Positions 52,199-59,814 of a stretch of 64,000 nt of DNA are shown piece after piece. Made by a program: the position numbers and the translations under genes. This stretch comes from Achromobacter piechaudii NBRC 102461 (GTDB lineage Bacteria; Pseudomonadota; Gammaproteobacteria; Burkholderiales; Burkholderiaceae_B), in contig NZ_BCTK01000005.1 in the NCBI RefSeq assembly GCF_001571245.1, forward strand, positions 248,001 through 312,000, in the 5' to 3' direction. The notes under the pieces are model-generated. The model ran no database searches and had not been told where the DNA came from. It saw only the letters and a program-made list of their open reading frames with translations. How positions within the stretch are numbered: position 1 is the first letter of the stretch; every line of letters starts with the position of its first letter.

Positions 52199-52477
52199 AT
52201 GTTCCCCGATCTCATCTTGCCCACGCCCGACTTCGAGAATCAGCTTGGAGCCTGCGTCAACGCCATGAGCCAGGACGACGCCATCGGCCAGATCCTGGTG
52301 TTCGAGCGCATGAGCGGTACGCTGCACATGCGCCATATCGACAGCGCCGATCTGGTGGACACCGACATTGACGACTACGAAATGGTCGTATTCGACGGTG
52401 GCAACACAAGCGGCGACACGTGGAAGCACGTGTTCTTCCCGCGTCAGCGAGAACACTACTTCGTGTACGAAGCCTGA
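52199..52477 (+). CDS. Small acidic ICE backbone protein
   Basis: The 92-residue protein starts at ATG 52199 behind ATAGGAG. It is acidic and lacks membrane segments: MFPDLILPTPDFENQLGACV, then GQILVFERMSGTLHMRHIDSADLVDTDIDDYEMVVFDGG and HVFFPRQREHYFVYEA. The strong acidity resembles DNA-mimic or anti-restriction proteins in some mobile elements, but no specific match was recognised. It is followed within 7 nt of its stop by a terminator-like hairpin. Confidence 0.65.
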   Translation: MFPDLILPTPDFENQLGACVNAMSQDDAIGQILVFERMSGTLHMRHIDSADLVDTDIDDYEMVVFDGGNTSGDTWKHVFFPRQREHYFVYEA

Positions 52478-52483
52478 CCCCCA

Positions 52484-52506
52484 AGCCCCTTTCGAGGGGC
52501 TTTTTC
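52484..52506 (+). terminator. Hairpin terminator after the 92-residue gene
   Basis: AGCCCCT-TTCG-AGGGGCT with a stable tetraloop, followed by five T residues. Confidence 0.92.
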
Positions 52507-52587
52507 TCGCCCGCAGCGCTGGAAAGCGGGTGCGATGGGGTGCCGTTTCCTGCAAGCGGGCCGCTTACTCCCGGGCCATTCTTGCCC

Positions 52588-52645
52588 CATGTTCGTCGGC
52601 GTTGCCGACACATGCCCAGGCAGCCAAGACCTTCAAGGCTGCAAG
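52588..52645 (+). ncRNA. Two-hairpin structured leader element, copy 2
   Basis: CATG, stem GTCGGC/GCCGAC (52595-52609), CATGCC (52611-52616), then stem GCAGCC/GGCTGC (52620-52642) with CTTC in its loop. Stem 1 differs in sequence from the other copies but pairs perfectly. It lies about 120 nt upstream of the gene at 52765; a further hairpin AGCACGG/CCGTGCT (52644-52661) follows directly. Confidence 0.65.
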
Positions 52646-52764
52646 CACGGGAAGCCGTGCTGGTCGATGTTTTCCACGGACGTACCGCGTCCATCCACAC
52701 CACCCACAAGGGACCTCTCCCTTGCGGGCGGGGAATCCCTTGTTTCTTCCTCAAGGAGATTCCC

Positions 52765-53577
52765 ATGGACCGTTCCCTCATCAAATCCATGATGCCTTCG
52801 CTAGTCGCAGGCCACGTGCCCCGCAACGTGCGGTCGTTCAAGTACCGCGTGTTCGACGATCAGCCGCAATCTTCGACATTGGGCTTCGCCGTCGACCCCC
52901 AGCCCTTCGACGGGAAGGTAGTCGCCATCACCGACGATGCCATCGTCGTCAAGCTCAAGCCGAGCGAGTTCGCTGTGCTCGATTCCAAGCTGGTGACCAC
53001 CGTCCCCGACGAAGGCGCCAAGGTGCATGTCCAACCCTACGCACGGCGCCGTTTCGATGGGCTGCGGGCGGACACGCCGGAAGAGCGCACCGAGATGACG
53101 TCCGACGGCATTCCCTACACCGTCAAGACGCACATCCTCGGCTCCGCGCCGGCCAAGCTGCCCATTCCCGAGCCGCAGTGCATGGAGCTGGGTCAGCTCA
53201 TCCAGCAGTTGGAGGAAATGCCGGCGCCCGATGGCTTCCGGCGCATCACCCACATGCTGGTCGATGCGGGTGCCCGGGATTTCACCTGGGTCGATCCGAC
53301 GCCGTCCAAGATCATCGAGACGCCTCCGGCGATCAGCTTCACGGTCTCGACCGCGAAGTTCGAGGGCCGGGTGACGGTGCTGTACGACCGAGGCGGCGAC
53401 ACCTACGTGGTGGAGCTGCATCGCGACGGCGAATTGGTCGATCGGCATGACGAGGTGTATTTCGACATGCTCGGCGAAGTGCTGGAGCGACTCATCGACG
53501 ACGGACGTTGGCGCCTGATCGATGTGAGCGTGATCGACGCCAAGGCTACCCGGCAGCGCCAGGCGGTGCCGGCATGA
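52765..53577 (+). CDS. ICE backbone protein of unknown function
   Basis: This is a 270-residue soluble protein from ATG 52765 behind CAAGGAG. Beginning: MDRSLIKSMMPSLVAGHVPR. Beta-rich middle: FAVDPQPFDGKVVAITDDAIVVKLKPSEFAVLD and VTTVPDEGAKVHVQPYARRRFDGLRADTPEE. Later: FTVSTAKFEGRVTVLYDRGGDTYVVELHRDGELVD. No catalytic site is evident. The small beta-barrel-like middle could be a nucleic acid-binding fold. It has a long leader (287 nt) containing a structured element and several hairpins. Confidence 0.7.
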   Translation: MDRSLIKSMMPSLVAGHVPRNVRSFKYRVFDDQPQSSTLGFAVDPQPFDGKVVAITDDAIVVKLKPSEFAVLDSKLVTTVPDEGAKVHVQPYARRRFDGLRADTPEERTEMTSDGIPYTVKTHILGSAPAKLPIPEPQCMELGQLIQQLEEMPAPDGFRRITHMLVDAGARDFTWVDPTPSKIIETPPAISFTVSTAKFEGRVTVLYDRGGDTYVVELHRDGELVDRHDEVYFDMLGEVLERLIDDGRWRLIDVSVIDAKATRQRQAVPA

Positions 53578-53659
53578 CGCCGGAAACTGAATCCTGCCGG
53601 TTCTACGGCTGACCCGTGGGTCCCGCCACGAAGTTTCGCCCATGGGCCATGTGCCCACA

Positions 53660-53691
53660 GGCCCTCCATCCATGCGGATGGAGGGCCTTTT
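53660..53691 (+). terminator. Attenuator-like hairpin before DUF3085 gene
   Basis: GGCCCTCCATCC and GGATGGAGGGCC form a 12-bp perfect stem with a 4-nt loop and TTTTCTC tail, only 28 nt upstream of the next start codon. Confidence 0.88.
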
Positions 53692-53718
53692 CTCTATTCC
53701 ACATAGGAGATTTCAACC

Positions 53719-54072
53719 ATGTCACTGCGATTCAAAGGCTCCGACCTGCGCCCCGTGCTGACCGAGGCCATCGCCAGCCAATGCCGCGTCATCCTGGTCA
53801 AGGACCAGGGCGTGTACTTCCTCGCCGAGCAGGGAGAGCGCCGCCCGGATGGGCGTGTGAAGCTGCTGGCCTATGCCGTCGGCTGCAACCCGGATACCGA
53901 CCCGTTCGACGACTGGTGGGAACTGGCGCGCGCCGAACTGGGCGGCGACGACTTCGGGGAGTACTTCGACCCGAAGGACGGCGTATTCACGCGCATCCTG
54001 CACACCGAAGACGACCTGATGCTGTCGGCCACCGCCACACATCTGTCGCTGGAGGTGGTGCCTCCCGCATAG
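53719..54072 (+). CDS. DUF3085 domain protein
   Basis: This 117-residue protein (MSLRFKGSDLRPVLTEAIAS) has a typical DUF3085 body: RVILVKDQGVYFLAEQGERRPDGRVKLLAYAVGCNPDTDPFDDWWE, then a GGDDFGEYFDP segment. DUF3085 proteins occur almost only in integrative and conjugative elements and have no known function. ATG 53719 lies 13 nt after AGGAG. The gene is framed by hairpin terminators on both sides, so it can be expressed as a single-gene unit. Confidence 0.85.
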   Translation: MSLRFKGSDLRPVLTEAIASQCRVILVKDQGVYFLAEQGERRPDGRVKLLAYAVGCNPDTDPFDDWWELARAELGGDDFGEYFDPKDGVFTRILHTEDDLMLSATATHLSLEVVPPA

Positions 54073-54097
54073 CGCGGCAACCGCCACTCGACTCTCG

Positions 54098-54127
54098 CAG
54101 CCCCCCACACCGGGGGCTTTCTTTTGC
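54098..54127 (+). terminator. Hairpin terminator after the DUF3085 gene
   Basis: AGCCCCC and GGGGGCT pair with a small loop, followed by TTCTTTT. Confidence 0.88.
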
Positions 54128-54212
54128 GCTGAGCCGGGCTGCGTGGACAAAGGGAAACGCGCGGATGCCAATTGATTGCTGTCGCGCGCGCGAGGCCCGG
54201 CCATGCTGACCC

Positions 54213-54270
54213 CATGCCTGCTGACGCTGTCAGCGACATGCCAGGCAACCATCGGTCTTCGAGGTTGCGG
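54213..54270 (+). ncRNA. Two-hairpin structured leader element, copy 3
   Basis: CATG, stem GCTGAC/GTCAGC (54220-54234), CATGCC (54237-54242), then stem GCAACC/GGTTGC (54245-54268) with TCTTC in its loop. Stem 2 shows a compensatory G-C to A-T change compared with the other two copies. It lies about 170 nt upstream of the STY4534-type gene. Confidence 0.65.
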
Positions 54271-54438
54271 CGCAGTTTCCACTGCGTGACCGAGCCAGCT
54301 CGCACCGCATCCATCCGCGAGCGGCCACCAGTCCCTGGTGGCGGATGCTTTCGCCTTATCAACCCACCGCGGGGTTACGCACCTTTCCCCGCATGCGTGG
54401 GCTCGGTGTGTCTCCGCTTTTCCCTATGGAGATTCACC

Positions 54439-55368
54439 ATGAACACCACTTCCAACGAGAAATCGTATTTCGACCTCCACACCTCGGGCATCGGCTACCT
54501 CCAGCGTGTCCGTGAGGTGCCCGTCAGGGGCGGCCGCCGTGCGCAGCCCTTCCTGGCCTGCACCATCGCCGCGCTGGTCGGCCCCGCCAGGGACCCGAGC
54601 TACCGCTACTTCGACGTCAAGGTCTCGGGTGCCGAGGCCAAGAAGCTCGTTCAGCGCTACATCGGCGTTGACGATTCCAAGCAGCGACCGCTGGTGCGCT
54701 TTCGCCTCGGCGACCTCTGGGGCGATGCCTACATCCGCGACAAGGGCGAACAGAAAGGCCAGGCCGCCGCATCCCTCAAGGCGCGACTGCTCAAGGCCGA
54801 GCTGATCGAGCGGGCCGAACTGGCTTCGATCGAGCAGCACGAGTTGATCACCCGTGGCATCGGCTACCTCAACCGTCCGAAGGACGTCACCCCCAAGGAT
54901 GGTGACCCGTTCCTGTCGTGCTCCATCGCCGCGCTGGCCGGACCTGTCGATGAACCGGAATATCGGTACTTCGACACGATCGTCGCCACCCCTGAAGCCG
55001 AGCATCTGGTTCGCCGATGCGTGCAGGCCATCGAGGGGGATCGCAAGGTGCTGATCGCCTTTCGTCTGAACGACATGAAGATCGATCCGTACATCCGCAC
55101 CAAGGGCGAGCACGCTGGGGAACCGGCCGCAAGCCTGGAATCGACGCTGGTCCACATCGGTCTGATCAAGATCGACGGCACCCAGGTCTATCCGACGAGC
55201 CAGGCGCATGCCGAGGCAGCGCCAGCGGAGGACGCACCCGCGTCCGAAGCCGCCAACGCCATCGACACTGCCGCCGACGCCGTTTCCTACCAATCTGCCG
55301 AGCCCGCCGAGCGCGAGCCCGAATGTGCAGTCGAGGAGCAGGAGCCGGCATTGGCTGCTTCGTTCTGA
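54439..55368 (+). CDS. STY4534-family (DUF3577) ICE replication protein
   Basis: The 309-residue protein holds two copies of the same domain. The first has SGIGYLQRVREVPVRGGRRA, PFLACTIAALVGPARDPSYR and YFDVKVSGAEAKKLV. The second, from about residue 138, has RGIGYLNRPKDVTPKDGDPF, LSCSIAALAGPVDEPEYRYF and DTIVATPEAEHLVR. This is the DUF3577 signature of STY4534 proteins, linked to replication or maintenance of SPI-7-like elements. The last 70 residues are acidic, Ala/Glu-rich and disordered. ATG 54439 follows TATGGAGA. It has a 366-nt leader with structured elements. Confidence 0.85.
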   Translation: MNTTSNEKSYFDLHTSGIGYLQRVREVPVRGGRRAQPFLACTIAALVGPARDPSYRYFDVKVSGAEAKKLVQRYIGVDDSKQRPLVRFRLGDLWGDAYIRDKGEQKGQAAASLKARLLKAELIERAELASIEQHELITRGIGYLNRPKDVTPKDGDPFLSCSIAALAGPVDEPEYRYFDTIVATPEAEHLVRRCVQAIEGDRKVLIAFRLNDMKIDPYIRTKGEHAGEPAASLESTLVHIGLIKIDGTQVYPTSQAHAEAAPAEDAPASEAANAIDTAADAVSYQSAEPAEREPECAVEEQEPALAASF

Positions 55369-55376
55369 TCCGGCAC

Positions 55377-55404
55377 GGCCCCTCACGGGGCCTTGCCTTT
55401 TTCC
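55377..55404 (+). terminator. Attenuator-like hairpin before DUF3275 gene
   Basis: GGCCCC-TCAC-GGGGCC followed by TTGCCTTTTTCC, 23 nt before the next start codon. Confidence 0.8.
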
Positions 55405-55426
55405 TATTCGTCCAAGGAGAACCATC

Positions 55427-56116
55427 ATGGCAGCCACATCGGCACCTACGAGATCAGCCCTACCCATCGTCGTCCCGGGCCAGCTCACGTTGCGGACCAT
55501 CCGGGGCAAGAACGGCCCGTTCACGGTTGGGCGCCTTTCTACCCCCATCGGCGAGTTCGCGGTTAAAGACGCGGAGTTGGAGCAGTACCCCGAAGGAAAG
55601 TACGACGGGGATTTCGTCATTCGCTACATCTTCGCGAAGTCCTATCCGGTCGCGGGCGGCGCGCGGTTTGAAGTGCGCGCAAACCTCGACGGCATGACGC
55701 TCAACGGCATCGACAAACTGAGTCGTGATGAGGCCCGCAGCTTCGCCACCCAGGAAGTCGATCCACTCGATGAAGAGCTGGGGACGCAGCCTGCGGAAAC
55801 GCCGGCCAAGCCCGCCAAGGCCTCCAGACCCGCCAAGCCCGCACCCGTGCAGGCCTCGGCGGACCCGCTGGTCGATACCACGCCCTTCGGTGTGGATGCA
55901 CCGACGCCCGCTGCGGCGGCTGCCCCTGGCAGCACCGAAGAGGGCGACGTTGCTTTGTTCGGCTTGCTCTGGCCGCTGGGCGATTCCGTGAAATTGGATT
56001 CGACCATCGACCGCCGCGCCCTGCGCGCGCAGATCGCCCGCCTGGGCGATCTGGGCTACGCGCTGGACTTCAAAACGCAGGAGTGGAGCCGCCAGGCCGA
56101 ACTGCAACCTGCGTGA
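55427..56116 (+). CDS. DUF3275 family ICE protein
   Basis: The 229-residue protein from ATG 55427 (behind AAGGAG) begins with a conserved beta-rich domain: IVVPGQLTLRTIRGKNGPFTVGRLSTPIGEFAVKDAELEQYPEGKYDGDFVIRYIF, then GARFEVRANLDGMTL. A Pro/Ala/Lys-rich linker (residues about 120-170) leads to a C-terminal DVALFGLLWPLGDSVKLD domain. This two-part layout is characteristic of DUF3275, restricted to ICEs. The OB-like N-terminal domain suggests nucleic acid contact, which is an inference. Confidence 0.85.
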   Translation: MAATSAPTRSALPIVVPGQLTLRTIRGKNGPFTVGRLSTPIGEFAVKDAELEQYPEGKYDGDFVIRYIFAKSYPVAGGARFEVRANLDGMTLNGIDKLSRDEARSFATQEVDPLDEELGTQPAETPAKPAKASRPAKPAPVQASADPLVDTTPFGVDAPTPAAAAAPGSTEEGDVALFGLLWPLGDSVKLDSTIDRRALRAQIARLGDLGYALDFKTQEWSRQAELQPA

Positions 56117-56153
56117 TCGCAGACACCGCATGCGCGGTGTTCTTCATCCACCC

Positions 56154-56196
56154 GCCGGGGCTCTTTCCCTATGCGGGGAGGCCCCCGGCTTTCTTC
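56154..56196 (+). terminator. Attenuator-like hairpin in spacer
   Basis: GCCGGGG (56154-56160) pairs with CCCCGGC (56183-56189), followed by TTTCTTC, about 15 nt before the next start codon. Confidence 0.7.
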
Positions 56197-56210
56197 TGGA
56201 GGTCTCCATC

Positions 56211-56537
56211 ATGTCCACCATCGATTGCGATACACCCCGTTCTTCGCTGGGTGAACCCGCGTGGCGAGCTGTTTGCAAGACAGCCGCCGAGCACGCCCAG
56301 CGTGGTTGTGGCCTGTCCTGGGACCACTGGGTCACGCTTTTCAGTTCGGAGATCGACGCGCAAGCCAGTCGATTGCCGGAAGAGCAACGCGCACAGGCGC
56401 TGCAGATCGCACAGGAATGGGGCTACGCCACACCGGCCGAAAGGCAGGAAACCCAGGACTGGAACGCCGAAAACGGCTACTGCTCGCACGGAATCGAACT
56501 GGGTTATTGCCCGTCCGGTTGCGATTCGGACTATTGA
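56211..56537 (+). CDS. Small cysteine-containing ICE backbone protein
   Basis: The 108-residue protein starts at ATG 56211 behind TGGAGG. Motifs: WRAVCKTAAEHAQRGCGLSWDHWVTLFSSEI, then QIAQEWGYATPAERQETQDWNAENGYCSHG with the ending GYCPSGCDSDY. The C-terminal cysteines (C-x7-C-x3-C style) could bind a metal. No family was recognised, but the protein looks well conserved in character and codon use matches its neighbours. Confidence 0.68.
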   Translation: MSTIDCDTPRSSLGEPAWRAVCKTAAEHAQRGCGLSWDHWVTLFSSEIDAQASRLPEEQRAQALQIAQEWGYATPAERQETQDWNAENGYCSHGIELGYCPSGCDSDY

Positions 56538-56555
56538 GGTCCGGCACACGTCATC

Positions 56556-56614
56556 GCCGCTTGCGCGGCTTTTCTCCACCCCTTGGGGCAGCACCTGCCT
56601 CAGGGGCGGTGCTG
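56556..56614 (+). promoter_or_regulatory. Double hairpin in spacer before the 113-residue gene
   Basis: GCCGC/GCGGC (56556-56569) followed by TTTT, then GCAGCAC/GGTGCTG (56588-56614) followed by TTTCC. The second ends about 25 nt before the next start codon. Confidence 0.6.
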
Positions 56615-56639
56615 TTTCCGATTCACCGAGGACATCACC

Positions 56640-56981
56640 ATGAGTCGGCACTACTTCGACACCGTTCACAAGGGCTTTCCCATCACCGTCGTACTGGGCT
56701 GGGACCGGCCGGCAAATTACTTCTTCCTATTCATCGAAAAGCCGGCCGAGCTGATCGACGATACCGCGAAGGTCGAGAGCGACGACTTCTTGTACAGCAA
56801 CCTGCACGAGAGCGACCCGTTCAACCACTACCTGGACTACTACCGAGTGGTCCTGCGCCATTTCCACATCGACGTGCCCGAAAGCATGTTCACCGAAGTC
56901 CAACAGGACTGCGAGGGCAACATTGGCAACCGTGTAGTCAAGCATCAGGCCGACGGCTCGTTCACCGAACAGACGTTCTGA
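56640..56981 (+). CDS. ICE backbone protein of unknown function
   Basis: This 113-residue protein, MSRHYFDTVHKGFPITVVLG, continues WDRPANYFFLFIEKPAELIDD, LYSNLHESDPFNHYLDYYRVVL and HFHIDVPESMFTEVQQDCEGNIGNR. It is acidic, soluble and beta-rich. The reading resembles small adapter-like proteins found beside DUF3275 in ICEs; no function is known. ATG 56640 follows CGAGGA. Confidence 0.7.
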   Translation: MSRHYFDTVHKGFPITVVLGWDRPANYFFLFIEKPAELIDDTAKVESDDFLYSNLHESDPFNHYLDYYRVVLRHFHIDVPESMFTEVQQDCEGNIGNRVVKHQADGSFTEQTF

Positions 56982-57085
56982 ACGCCCAAGCGGATCGAAC
57001 ACCTTATCCGCATTCCTTCATCCCTAACGGGGCATTCGCTGCCCCTGCGGGCGGTGCTGCCCCTCATTTCATCGAGGACACCACC

Positions 57086-57736
57086 ATGCACGCACACACT
57101 TCATCCACCACGCTGTTCCACATCGACGAATGCCCGGACGTTATGGCCGACGCTTGCGTCGGCGATGACCAGGGCAACCTGATCTTCCTGTCCATCTGGG
57201 CGCGCGACACCGCCGTCCAGCAGTTCCTTGCCCGCCTGACCCTCGGGCGCGACGAGCAGGGACTGGACCAGTTCCACATCATCACCGACGAGGGCGGCAG
57301 CGTCCCGGTGTTCATCGGCAACGTCGATCGTCTGGAGAAGCGCATCACGCGCGCTTACCGACGCACGCTGTTCGGTTCGCTGTCCAACGTGTGGCTGTTC
57401 GACCGGCGCTGCGTCAAGCCCGATAGGGCCAACGCCAGCGCATTGGCACTGCTGCCACGCGACAGCGCCCACCGGCTCGACCGCTTGTGGACGTTGGTGC
57501 GGGATACCTGCCCGTTACCGCTACTCGACCACTGGCGCGAGACCGTGCTGGAACTGCTGCAAAGCCGCGAGATGCTGGCCCGCCTTCCGTTCGCCCTCGG
57601 GCCGCTGGAAGGCCATCGGCTCGCCATCGACGTGCCGGCGCTGAGCTTGGCGCTGGGCTCCCTGATCCGCAGTGACGCGCTCACCGCCTATCCCTATCCG
57701 GCCAAGATTTGGACGCCGGAAGCGGTAGCGGCTTGA
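57086..57736 (+). CDS. ICE backbone protein of unknown function
   Basis: This is a 216-residue soluble protein from ATG 57086 (behind CGAGGA): MHAHTSSTTLFHIDECPDVM, then GNLIFLSIWARDTAVQQFLARLTLG, VPVFIGNVDRLEKRITRAYRRTLFG and a C-terminal helical part WRETVLELLQSREML. No enzyme motif was recognised. A perfect hairpin GGGGCA-TTCGC-TGCCCC (57028-57044) lies in the spacer before it and GCACGCC/GGCGTGC (57750-57766) after it, in line with the array layout. Confidence 0.7.
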   Translation: MHAHTSSTTLFHIDECPDVMADACVGDDQGNLIFLSIWARDTAVQQFLARLTLGRDEQGLDQFHIITDEGGSVPVFIGNVDRLEKRITRAYRRTLFGSLSNVWLFDRRCVKPDRANASALALLPRDSAHRLDRLWTLVRDTCPLPLLDHWRETVLELLQSREMLARLPFALGPLEGHRLAIDVPALSLALGSLIRSDALTAYPYPAKIWTPEAVAA

Positions 57737-57800
57737 CCCACCCTCGGAGGCACGCCTTGGCGTGCTTCCGTCATTCATCCCCGCCAACCAGGAGACTTCC

Positions 57801-58910
57801 ATGGCTCTCATGTTCCCGCGGCTCGCCCGCAATTTCGCCAAAAATGGGTACTACCCGACCGACGAACCCACGCTCGAAAGAGCCCTCAACGCACTGATGC
57901 CCAGCGACGGGCCGATGTGCATCCTCGATCCCTGCGCCGGTGAAGGCGTGGCAATCGCCGAAGCCTCTCATGCCCTCGGGCGCGAACAGGCCAAGGCGTT
58001 CGCCGTCGAATTCGACGCCGAGCGGGCGCGCCATGCCCGCGGCCTGGTCGATCACTGCCTGCACGCGGACCTGATGGACACGATGATCTCCAAGCAGTCC
58101 TTCGGACTACTGTGGCTGAATCCACCGTATGGCGACCTGTCCAAGGACGTCAACGGCAACATCGGCTATCAGGGCCAGGGCCGTGCCCGCCTCGAAAAGC
58201 TGTTCTATCAGCGTTCGCTGTCGCTGTTGCAATACGGCGGCGTGCTGGTCTTCATCGTCCCCGGCTACGTGCTCGACGCGGAGCTGGTCGGCTGGTTGAC
58301 GCGCCACTACACCGATCTGCGTATCTACCGAGCGGTGGAAACGCAGTTCAAGCAGGTGGTGATCTTCGGCCGCCGGGTCCGTCAGCGGGAGCTGGCACCC
58401 GATGGCGTCAAGGCCGTGCGCAATCTGCTGCTGCAGGTTGGGCTTGGCGAAGTCGAAGCCGAGGAACTGCCGAGCGAATGGCCGTTCCTGCCGTACATCG
58501 TCCCCGCCAGTCCGGCCGAGCCGGAGCATTTCTTCCGCGTGACGATGGAGCCCGAACAGTTCGCCGACGAGGTTGGCCGGCTGCAAGGCCTTTGGCCGTC
58601 GCTGGACACGCACTTGGGGACCGCGCAGCAGTCGCTGCGTCCACCGGCGCGGGCCTTGTCCCACTGGCATCTCGCCCTGGCTCTGGCCGCGGGCGCGATC
58701 TCCGGCGTCGTGCGCTCCCAGACGGGGCGCGTGCTCGTCGTCAAAGGTGACACCCACAAGGACAAGACGCTCCAGCGGGAATTCACCGAACGCGAAGACG
58801 GCTCCATCGCCGAGACACGCATCCTCACCGACAAGTTCGTGCCTGTCATCCGCGCGTGGGACATGACGCCTGGCTCCCCGACACGGGGCGAGGTGTTGAC
58901 CATTCGCTGA
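57801..58910 (+). CDS. DUF6094-type N6-adenine DNA methyltransferase
   Basis: The 369-residue protein starts MALMFPRLARNFAKNGYYPTD. The SAM-binding motif I is CILDPCAGEGVAIAEASHAL (residues about 40-59) and the catalytic motif IV is LLWLNPPYGDL with NPPY near residue 107, identifying an amino-methyltransferase. Further parts GGVLVFIVPGYVLDAELV and QVVIFGRRVRQREL follow the class I fold. The C-terminal 150 residues are specific to this ICE family (DUF6094). No restriction endonuclease is adjacent. It may protect the element from host restriction or act with the helicase at 59815. Confidence 0.88.
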   Translation: MALMFPRLARNFAKNGYYPTDEPTLERALNALMPSDGPMCILDPCAGEGVAIAEASHALGREQAKAFAVEFDAERARHARGLVDHCLHADLMDTMISKQSFGLLWLNPPYGDLSKDVNGNIGYQGQGRARLEKLFYQRSLSLLQYGGVLVFIVPGYVLDAELVGWLTRHYTDLRIYRAVETQFKQVVIFGRRVRQRELAPDGVKAVRNLLLQVGLGEVEAEELPSEWPFLPYIVPASPAEPEHFFRVTMEPEQFADEVGRLQGLWPSLDTHLGTAQQSLRPPARALSHWHLALALAAGAISGVVRSQTGRVLVVKGDTHKDKTLQREFTEREDGSIAETRILTDKFVPVIRAWDMTPGSPTRGEVLTIR

Positions 58911-58960
58911 TCCACCGGACGCGCTGCCGTCCTGCTGTACCAACTCGAAGGAGAAACACC

Positions 58961-59281
58961 ATGATCCCCAATCCGTTCAAGCGGCCTGCGCCGCACAAGC
59001 AACCGTTGTTCACACCGAGTACGTTGAAGTTGAGCGAGAAGGTGCATTGGCTGGCCCGGCGAGGCCTGATTGACCCCTTGGCCTATGTCCAGCGCCATGT
59101 GCGCGGGGACTGGGGCGAGATCGATGAGGCCACCCGCCAAGCGAACGACGTGGCGATCCAACAGGACAACCTGATGATTTCGCAGTTCAGGATCACGCCG
59201 GACCTGGCGCTGATCGTCAAGACCAGCGAAGACCACCAGACCACGGTGGTCCAGCTTCCCGAAGAGCGGGACCTGATCTGA
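58961..59281 (+). CDS. Small ICE protein, first of a tandem paralogous pair
   Basis: The 106-residue protein (MIPNPFKRPAPHKQPLFTPS) has a core LSEKVHWLARRGLIDPLAYVQRHVRGDWGEIDEATR followed by ITPDLALIVKTSEDHQTTVVQLPEE. The next frame (59371) encodes a clearly related protein (H-x-R-G-D-W-G and the final I-x-x-x-L-P-x-E). The R-G-D-W-G block is the strongest common feature. Function unknown. ATG 58961 follows GAAGGAG. Confidence 0.72.
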   Translation: MIPNPFKRPAPHKQPLFTPSTLKLSEKVHWLARRGLIDPLAYVQRHVRGDWGEIDEATRQANDVAIQQDNLMISQFRITPDLALIVKTSEDHQTTVVQLPEERDLI

Positions 59282-59370
59282 GGCCCCACATCGTCATCTT
59301 CATCCACCTGACGGAGCCACTTCACTCCGGCAGGGGTGTCGTGGCCCAATGAACCATCAAGGAGGAGCCC

Positions 59371-59678
59371 ATGGCATCGCATCGTATCGAAACCTACTGC
59401 CACAGGCTGACGTTCCCCATTGGGGCGCTCATCTTCAGCAGAGGTATCAACCGCCTGTTCAACGCGGGTCGCCTGGACCCGATTCCGTACTTCAGACGGC
59501 ACGCCCGCGGCGACTGGGGCGACGTCACCGCCCAGCAATGGGGGAGGCCAACAGCTCTGCGCTTCAATCAGGCGCGCCGCTGGAATCGCACTACGTGATC
59601 CACCCGGGACTCGCCATTCGCATCATCACCGATACGGGGCGCAGCATCACCGCCATCGTGCTGCCGTCCGAGGACTGA
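59371..59678 (+). pseudogene. Frameshifted paralogue of the preceding small ICE gene
   Basis: From ATG 59371 the frame gives MASHRIETYCHRLTFPIGAL and GRLDPIPYFRRHARGDWGDV, parallel to the previous protein. Homology then jumps to another frame at the G-run 59538-59542. One extra G there would restore the ending ESHYVIHPGLAIRIITDTG and SITAIVLPSED, which stops at 59678. Uncorrected, the protein ends at 59598. This is either a real frameshift pseudogene or a one-base homopolymer error. Confidence 0.7.
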
Positions 59679-59754
59679 GCACGGTTCACCCGCGGGCCAC
59701 CCAGGCCAGCATCTTCAACCACCTTCGGCCACGCGCCGATTCTCCTCCCACCAC

Positions 59755-59799
59755 GGGGCATGCCATTGCCCCGCTGGGGGTGGTGCATGCCCCATTTTT
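59755..59799 (+). terminator. Attenuator-like hairpin before the helicase gene
   Basis: GGGGCATGC (59755-59763) pairs with GCATGCCCC (59785-59793), followed by ATTTTTC, 16 nt before the helicase start. Confidence 0.75.
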
Positions 59800-59814
59800 C
59801 TTTGGAGCATCACC

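Noticed and set aside
56261-57736. 491-codon frame ending with the 216-residue gene
   Set aside because: Its first half overlaps two better-supported small genes in another frame; the ribosome-binding site and conserved-looking protein start at 57086.
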